Assembly (NCBI RefSeq): GCF_014779555.2 | Contig: NZ_CP094357.1 | Location: 3,968,001-4,032,000 of the forward strand | Length of the DNA: 64,000 nt | DNA from: Lysobacter capsici | GTDB lineage: Bacteria > Pseudomonadota > Gammaproteobacteria > Xanthomonadales > Xanthomonadaceae | Direction: 5' to 3' | In this document: piece by piece, positions 63,933-64,000 of the stretch | Position numbering within the stretch: the first letter of the stretch is position 1 | How the letters are laid out: each line of letters opens with the position of its first letter | Translations under genes and position numbers: made by a program | Notes under the pieces: generated by a model | The model's input: only the letters and a program-made list of their open reading frames with translations | Told to the model about the DNA's origin: nothing | Databases searched by the model: none

Positions 63933-64000
63933 GCGTTTGTCGGCGCTGGACACGGAGTCGCTCGCCTAGCTGTCGGCACTACACCCGGGTGTACACATAC

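Overview
This is a GC-rich, gene-dense chromosomal segment from a gammaproteobacterium of the Xanthomonadaceae/Lysobacteraceae, most likely Lysobacter. The assignment rests on protein recognition and gene order: dnaQ-rnhA-methyltransferase opposed to gloB-mltD, phoB-phoR-ppk-ppx, kdkA beside a family-9 glycosyltransferase, and opgD-opgH. It is also supported by many intergenic copies of palindromic repeats typical of the group (core TGTAGGAGCGGCGCAAGC, and CTCTCCCGCTTGCGGGAGAG). No search was run; everything here comes from reading the sequence.

Layout. 1-3.8 kb: end of an unknown gene, a periplasmic protein with two TonB-C-like domains, a phosphoesterase, the 4.5S RNA gene (ffs) and a beta-propeller protein. 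3.8-7.8 kb: minus-strand molybdopterin operon (moaA, a 2OG-Fe(II) oxygenase, moaC, moaD, moaE) behind a metallo-beta-lactamase-fold hydrolase. 7.8-11.3 kb: LPS genes (kdkA, heptosyltransferase-like), NADAR protein, a SUKH-like acidic protein, DUF6165. 11.4-17.8 kb: tRNA-Ser(CGA), PP2C phosphatase, dnaQ, rnhA, yafS-like methyltransferase, gloB, mltD. 17.9-23.8 kb: NhaC-type antiporter, NAD isocitrate dehydrogenase, AhpD-like protein, glutaredoxin, M48/TPR protease.

24.2-30.0 kb: phosphate and polyphosphate block (phoB, phoR, ppk1, ppx) with a putative Pho box before phoB. 30.0-31.5 kb: a compositionally different stretch with two small secreted proteins. 31.6-39.8 kb: acyl-CoA synthetase, a secreted protein, opgH/opgD (osmoregulated periplasmic glucans), a glycosyltransferase and a PAP2 phosphatase. 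39.8-40.7 kb: a gene-free stretch dominated by a roughly 670-bp inverted repeat. 40.7-47.4 kb: nitrilase-like hydrolase, GNAT, creD, creC, creB (with a perfect cre-tag match before creD), rlmJ.

47.9-48.6 kb: two small secreted cysteine-rich proteins sharing one cysteine scaffold, the most novel-looking coding content here. 48.7-57.5 kb: GNAT, DUF1963 protein, cation diffusion facilitator, a GNAT, two convergent small secreted proteins, and mfd. 57.9-63.7 kb: GlcG-like protein, lipoproteins, two pirins, aquaporin Z and small unknown proteins.

There is no prophage, CRISPR array, insertion sequence or secondary-metabolite cluster. The most unusual material is the repeat DNA (the long inverted repeat, three copies of a MITE-like 150-bp element, four G-rich GGGATT-type tracts) and the small secreted proteins.
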